DNA from: Delphinapterus leucas
Taxonomy: Eukaryota > Chordata > Mammalia > Artiodactyla > Monodontidae
Direction: 5' to 3'
DNA: 64,000 nt
NCBI RefSeq assembly: GCF_002288925.2
Contig: NW_022098000.1
Location: forward strand, 15,384,889-15,448,888
Part shown: piece by piece, positions 59,678 to 64,000 of the stretch
How the letters are laid out: each line of letters starts with the position of its first letter
How positions within the stretch are numbered: position 1 is the first letter of the stretch
The notes under the pieces: model-generated
What the model saw: the letters and a program-made list of their open reading frames with translations, nothing else
What the model was told of the DNA's origin: nothing
Databases searched by the model: none
Translations under genes and position numbers: made by a program

Positions 59678-60276
59678 AAAATAAAATTATAAGAGCAAAA
59701 GTTACATTTCCAAAGTACCAAAACCTGCAACTGGCTCATGGAGCAGAGCCTAGGGATCCAGGAGCAGAGGGCGGGGGTGGTGCTGGGCGGGACTCCCCAC
59801 ACCCTCCCGCAGCACAGCACCGTCTTTCACTTACTCTCCTGGGAAAGCAGCATTTGGAGCCTACAACACTTGTGCTTCTCTCGCCAGAGTAAGAAACGCA
59901 GGTCTCTCGGAGTCTGAAAGGGTGGGTATTCAAGGTAGAGGACAAGCACAGGTGAGGCGTTGGCAGAGCCTACAGGGCAAGACTTCAGGGAATTGGAGGG
60001 AGGGGCTTTGGAAGGTGCCTCTGCCTTCTCAATACTGCCCCCTGCCCCTTCCCACTGTCATTGCCACCCTGGGAAGAATCCTGCCCACTAGAGGATGGGG
60101 GACTTAAGGCAAAGGGGAAGGCTGCCTCCTGGGCTCCCTACCCCCAACTGCAGAGCTGGTCTGTGATACTGAGAAACCTGCATTTTGCCCTAGAGCCTGC
60201 CGCCTCCGAGAAGTTACAGTAGGACAGGAAAACTGGTACGGTGAGAGGGTCCTATTCACTTCATCGCTCAGGCCCC

Positions 60277-63234
60277 TCAAACCTTCTGCACAGATGACTC
60301 GACTGGCACGACCTTCTTTCCCCGCTGCTTTAGGCGGCCCCGGGCGTAGACTCGGAGCAGGAGGGCAGCGAAGACCACAGCCACCCCCAGGCCCCCCACC
60401 ACAGTGACAGTGTGGCCGTAGAGAAGGCAGGAGAGGAGGATGGCAAAAGCCTGGCGGAGGGTCATGATGATGGTGAAGACGGCAGCCCCAAACTGCCCAA
60501 TGGTGTAGAAGATGAAGAGCTGGCCACATGCAGAGCAGATGGACAGCAGCAGGGTGTGGGCGGCAAACTCGCTGTGTCGCCCCATGAAGCGGACGCCCTC
60601 CAGGAGAGCCCCCTGCTCTAGCAGGGAGCCCACTGTGAAGAGGCAGGAGAAGAAGTTGACCCCAAACATCATTTGCACCGATGACATCTTATAGGCGAAC
60701 AGGGCATCCTGCCAGTTGGAGGTGAAGCTGTCGAAGGCAATGTAACCTGCCAACAGGATGAGGCCTGAGAGCGTGGTGGCCGGGGAGCTGTGGGGCTCCG
60801 GTCCGCTGGACAGCAGAAACATGCTGACCCCGATGGAGACGAGGCCGGCGGTCAGATATTCCCAGTGCTCATAGCTGCGCCGAGACACCAATTTTCCCAT
60901 CAGCATAACAGGGATCACCTTGGAGGCCTTGGCCAGCACCTGGGTGGGGAAGCTGACGAACTTGAGAGCTTCATACTGGCACCAGCTGCTGAGCACATTC
61001 GACAGGCTGGCGAAGGAGTACCGGTACATGGGTGCCCCATGCCGGGGCTGCTTGCATAAGATGCAGTAGAGGCCAGACACCGTCAGTGCCAGGACGCGGT
61101 TCATTAGCACCAGGAACTGTGAGTCCGAGAAGCGCTCACCTGGCAGTGTGGCCGTGGCCCCGTAGCTGCGGGTCATCACTCTTTCCTGCAGCACTCCCCA
61201 CGTCAGATAAGACACCTGGACGGGGAGGGTGGAGGGAGAGGAGATGAGCAGGAGAAGGAAAGACACCTGGACGGGGAGGGCGGAGGGAGAGGAGATGAGC
61301 GGGAGAAGGAAAAGGCAGGCCAAAAAGGGCGACAAGCTCCTCCTTCCTCAGGATGATATCGAAAATGATGAGGATGGACAGCATAAATATCTGTAGTAAC
61401 TAGAAGTTACTTTCCTCTTCTTCTCTCCCAAATCTGGATTCACCTTGCAGGCAATCAAGTGTGTGTGAAACGCCAACAACAAATGCTTTAGGACTGACCA
61501 GACCCTGTCTGTCCCCACAGTAGGGATGTTAGAGCCGACTCCATCCCAAGTATTTTCTTCTCTATTTTCGACCAACTGTGGGGGGAAGAGTTCTTTTTTT
61601 TTTTTTTTTGCAGTACGCGGGCCTCTCACTGCCGCGGCCTCTCCCGCTGCGGAGCACAGGCTCCGGACGCGCAGGCCCAGCGGCCATGGCCCACGGGCCC
61701 AGCCACTCCGCGGCACGCGGGATCCTCCCGTACTGGGACACGAACCCGCGCCCCCTGCATCGGCAGGCGGACTCCCAACCACTGCGCCACCAGGGAAGCC
61801 CGTGGGAGGAAGAGTTCTTAGAGAAGACTGCACACCTGTTAGCTCAACATGGTACACTAGGTGGAACCAGAAGTGCCCACTCCAAAATGCCATGAGGTCA
61901 GCATCTAAGCACCCCTCTCACATGCAGTAGTGGGTAAGGCTGAAACTTTTAACAGTGGGTTTACGGTATATGAGACATCATTACAAGGGGATGGGAGAAA
62001 TCACAGAGGGTAGAGACAGGAGGACAGAAAAGACAGCGTTTCCTCCAACCACCCCCAAGAAGATGGTGTGCCTCTGGGAGGAGAAGGACACACAACCACC
62101 AGCAAACTGTTGGGACCGGTGGGGTGAAAGCTCTGGTTCCACAGAGTCCCTGTCCGCGGGGACCGACCCAGGAAGAGCCGCAAAGCCTGCCTACTTACCT
62201 GGAGCCCCGCAGCACAAAAGAGCAGCTTCAGGGCCTGCCAAGTGGGACTGGTCTCTGCTGGCTCTGCCCGGGGAGCCAGAGGAACCTCATCCGGGGCCTT
62301 GGGCTCGTTGCCAAACACACAAGTTTTCACCAGGGGGAAGCAGAGACCCCTGCCTGGAGAAAGCACACAAGGTGAAACCCCCAACTTCTCCCTAGCACCT
62401 CATCTCCCCCACAGCTGCCAGCCCGCCCTGCTGGCCTCCCTTCCTCCCGTGCCACGCCACCTCCCCTTTGCACTGCTGGCCAACACTCGTAATACAGACT
62501 GAGCAAACTTCCCCACACACCTGTCTCCAGGTAGTTCTTCCGCCTGAAGTACTGCACCAGCAGGTAGCCAGGTACCATAAAGCTCGCATAGCCAGCCGCG
62601 TTCACCAAAAAGCGGAAGAACCATAGCTGGGTCCATGACTCCAGAGGGCCTTCGGGGTTCTCTCCACCTGCCCCGAGGGAGGGGAGCGCAGCCAGCAGCA
62701 CCACTGCCCACCACCTGCGGGGACCGCGGGCAGAAGGATCAGGGTCCAGCTCCTCACCCTCTGGGCCCTCCGGAGGGGACGACACTGGAGAAGGGCCCGG
62801 AGTTCCTCCCCGCCCCCCTCAGCTGCAGCCCAGCGCGGACAAAGAGCCTCTCTCTCTCCTGGGGTGGCCGGCGCGAGCCAGGCAGGGATCCCTCCATCCC
62901 CGAGAGCGGACCCGCCCCTCCGGCCACACAGGTTCTCTCTGTTCCCTCCAGCGATCCCTGACCCCGCCCTCGGGGCTCGCGGAGACCCAGGGTCCCCCGA
63001 TTTCTTCGCCCGACACTCCCGGAGCCCCCGAAGAGCACAACGCCACGGCGCCCGCCTCCACCACCAACCCCCACCCCCCCGGCCGCCGCGCCGGGTCCGG
63101 GCAGCGTTAGGCTGGCCTCCTGCCGGGCATATGGGACCCCACCCGTCCCCCCACGCTGAGGAGCGGCGGTCACGTGGCGCGGGGCTCGGTCACGTGGGCT
63201 CGCCACTCCCCCTAGCCCCCCACCTGGCGTCCAT
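60277..63234 (-). CDS. SLC35B2: Golgi PAPS transporter 1 (4 coding exons, complete, minus strand)
   Basis: Exchanges the sulfate donor PAPS from cytosol into the Golgi lumen, where it feeds sulfation of glycans and tyrosines. Exons, 5' to 3' on the minus strand: 63234-63224 (11 nt, ATG in MDAR), 62714-62521, 62353-62199, 61215-60277. The sum is 1299 nt, exactly 432 codons plus TGA, the human length. A hydrophobic N-terminus ([15 protein letters not shown]) is followed by about ten membrane helices with the family sequence [20 protein letters not shown] and a long final exon containing [18 protein letters not shown]. The C-terminus is basic ([14 protein letters not shown]). The acceptor of the last exon is duplicated 51 bp upstream (see repeat at 61211). 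It is convergent with HSP90AB1. Confidence 0.96.
61211..61312 (-). repeat. SLC35B2: 51-bp tandem duplication spanning the SLC35B2 last-exon splice acceptor
   Basis: Two near-identical 51-bp copies (61211-61261 and 61262-61312) each hold a pyrimidine tract, a CAG acceptor and the first five exon bases GTGTC. The copies differ at a few positions. Use of the distal acceptor (exon edge 61266) adds 51 nt, 17 in-frame codons with no stop, mostly hydrophobic. Confidence 0.9.
61594..61801 (-). mobile_element. Young CHR-type SINE in SLC35B2 intron 3
   Basis: T tract at 61594, head ending GGGAAGCCC. Target duplication GGAAGAGTTCTT on both sides. It is in sense orientation to SLC35B2. Confidence 0.92.
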
Positions 63235-63480
63235 GGTCCCGGCCGCGTGGGGCGGAGCGGGGCCGGGGAATGCGGGTCCCCGGGCCGCGCGCTCCCACCA
63301 CTCCCGCTGTCGCCTCCAGGAGCAGCAGCCGAGGGACCGGCTAGCGGAAATGCCGCGCTCTTCCCGCCTCCCTCCCCGCGGCCGCCCCTCCGCCCCCGGC
63401 CGCGACCACGCGGCGCCCCGGGCCGCCGCCGGGCCACAGCGCCCCCTCGCGGCCCGGCGGGAGACGCGGCTCGGCGCGCG
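62690..63480 (-). promoter_or_regulatory. SLC35B2: CpG island promoter of SLC35B2
   Basis: A very CpG-dense run covering the 5' part of exon 2, intron 1, the 11-nt coding part of exon 1 and about 250 bp upstream. CACGTG E-boxes (USF/MYC/TFE type) lie near 63172 and 63191, and no TATA box is seen. The TSS is probably between 63240 and 63350. Confidence 0.7.
63438..63453 (-). promoter_or_regulatory. CTCF-like motif, reverse
   Basis: The minus strand reads GCCGCGAGGGGGCGCT, which fits the CCGCGNGGNGGC form of the CTCF motif, just upstream of SLC35B2. Confidence 0.45.
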
Positions 63481-64000
63481 GGAGGCAGGCTGCCTCTGTG
63501 GGCGGGTGGGGTGGGGTGGGGTCTGGGGAGTGGGAGCTCCAGCCCGGTGCCGCCCCTGCTTCGTCATCGCCCTTAGCCCCCACCACCGGCTCGGAGGTGG
63601 TGGTGACCACTGCCATCCTAGGAACGGGGACACAGGTTCTGCATCCCAGGCACATCCCCTTATGTTACCATTTCCCCGTTTTCTGGCAGGAAGATGTCTC
63701 CTTCCTTCGGGGGCTGGGCCAGCAGTTCTGTCCCCGCATCCTCATGACCTTCGGAGGTTCTTTCTGCGTGACCTGGCCCCCGTCTACCTCGCCCCCTCAC
63801 CCACCCCCCTGCAGAGCCCCACTGCTCTCAGTTCTTCTAATTCACCAAAAGCCTTCCCCTGAAAGCTCTCCCCCTAACCCCTACTCAGGCCTCCCCTGAC
63901 CACCCAAAGTATGGCCCTACACCCACTCCACTGCTCTCCCTCCCATGATTCTTTTCCTTCCATCGCGACTTGCAATTACATATTTATTTGGATGTTTATG
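63480..64000. other. Upstream flank of SLC35B2, possible 3' region of next gene
   Basis: No coding exon recognised. C/T-rich unique sequence to the window end, with a minus-strand AATAAA at 63983. Confidence 0.35.
63983..63988 (-). terminator. Possible poly(A) signal of the next minus-strand gene (NFKBIE in human synteny)
   Basis: AATAAA on the minus strand (TTTATT on plus) about 650-750 bp upstream of the SLC35B2 TSS. In human the 3' end of NFKBIE lies a few hundred bp from SLC35B2 on the same strand. No NFKBIE coding sequence is visible in the window, so this rests on position alone. Confidence 0.3.

Noticed and set aside
61216..61335. Upstream extension of the last SLC35B2 exon to an ATG at 61335
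   Set aside because: The reading frame continues through the intron, but splicing from 62199 gives the exact family length and sequence. The extension is intron, apart from the duplicated-acceptor question reported as a finding.
62754..63862. Open frames of 227 (-) and 332 (+) codons over the SLC35B2 promoter
   Set aside because: Same CpG-island effect. The true SLC35B2 coding exons here are only 11 nt and 194 nt.

Overview
The window reads as nuclear DNA of a cetartiodactyl mammal, most likely a whale or dolphin. Introns follow GT-AG rules, CpG islands sit at housekeeping promoters, and MIR, L2 and L1 remnants are common. More than twenty tRNA-derived SINEs are scattered through it; they share a 5' end of the form TTCCCTGG(T/C)GG(C/T)..AGTGGTT and a GGTTCGA-type B box. 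The youngest copies (at 1, 26757, 42667, 43868 and 61594) look like the CHR-type SINEs I know from cetaceans. The organism call rests on these repeats and is an inference.

The gene order is CAPN11 (+, 3' three quarters), MYMX (+), SLC29A1/ENT1 (+), HSP90AB1 (+) and SLC35B2 (-). This matches the human 6p21.1 block as I remember it. All splice junctions were assigned by reading frame and splice consensus. SLC29A1 joins into exactly 456 codons, HSP90AB1 into 724, SLC35B2 into 432 and MYMX into 84, each the length I remember for the human protein. The visible part of CAPN11 joins into 561 codons with no frame break. No pseudogene is needed to explain any of the five genes.

Layout: 1-774 intron of CAPN11 with a SINE; 775-9617 eighteen CAPN11 coding exons, including a 12-nt microexon; 9618-26740 a repeat-rich intergenic stretch; 26741-28019 MYMX with its proximal promoter; 28700-41828 SLC29A1, with two upstream CpG islands that probably carry alternative non-coding first exons, then the coding exons from 35362; 41829-51240 intergenic, with an old L1, SINEs and one GC-rich patch; 51250-57880 HSP90AB1 with a CpG promoter, TATA box, CRE, CArG box and a first-intron heat shock element; 57890-59660 an L1 with a nested SINE; 59667-63300 SLC35B2 on the minus strand; 63300-64000 its promoter flank and possibly the 3' end of the next minus-strand gene (NFKBIE in human).

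The genes do not form a pathway. CAPN11 is a testis-type calcium protease, MYMX a muscle fusion microprotein, SLC29A1 a nucleoside transporter, HSP90AB1 a chaperone and SLC35B2 the Golgi PAPS transporter. I found no undescribed system. The most noteworthy signals are lineage-specific changes at control points: a SINE in the MYMX proximal promoter whose target-site duplication copies an E-box; a 51-bp tandem duplication that doubles the splice acceptor of the last SLC35B2 exon in frame; a SINE remnant ending about 22 nt before a CAPN11 splice acceptor; and a 19-bp duplication upstream of HSP90AB1 that doubles a perfect kappa-B motif.
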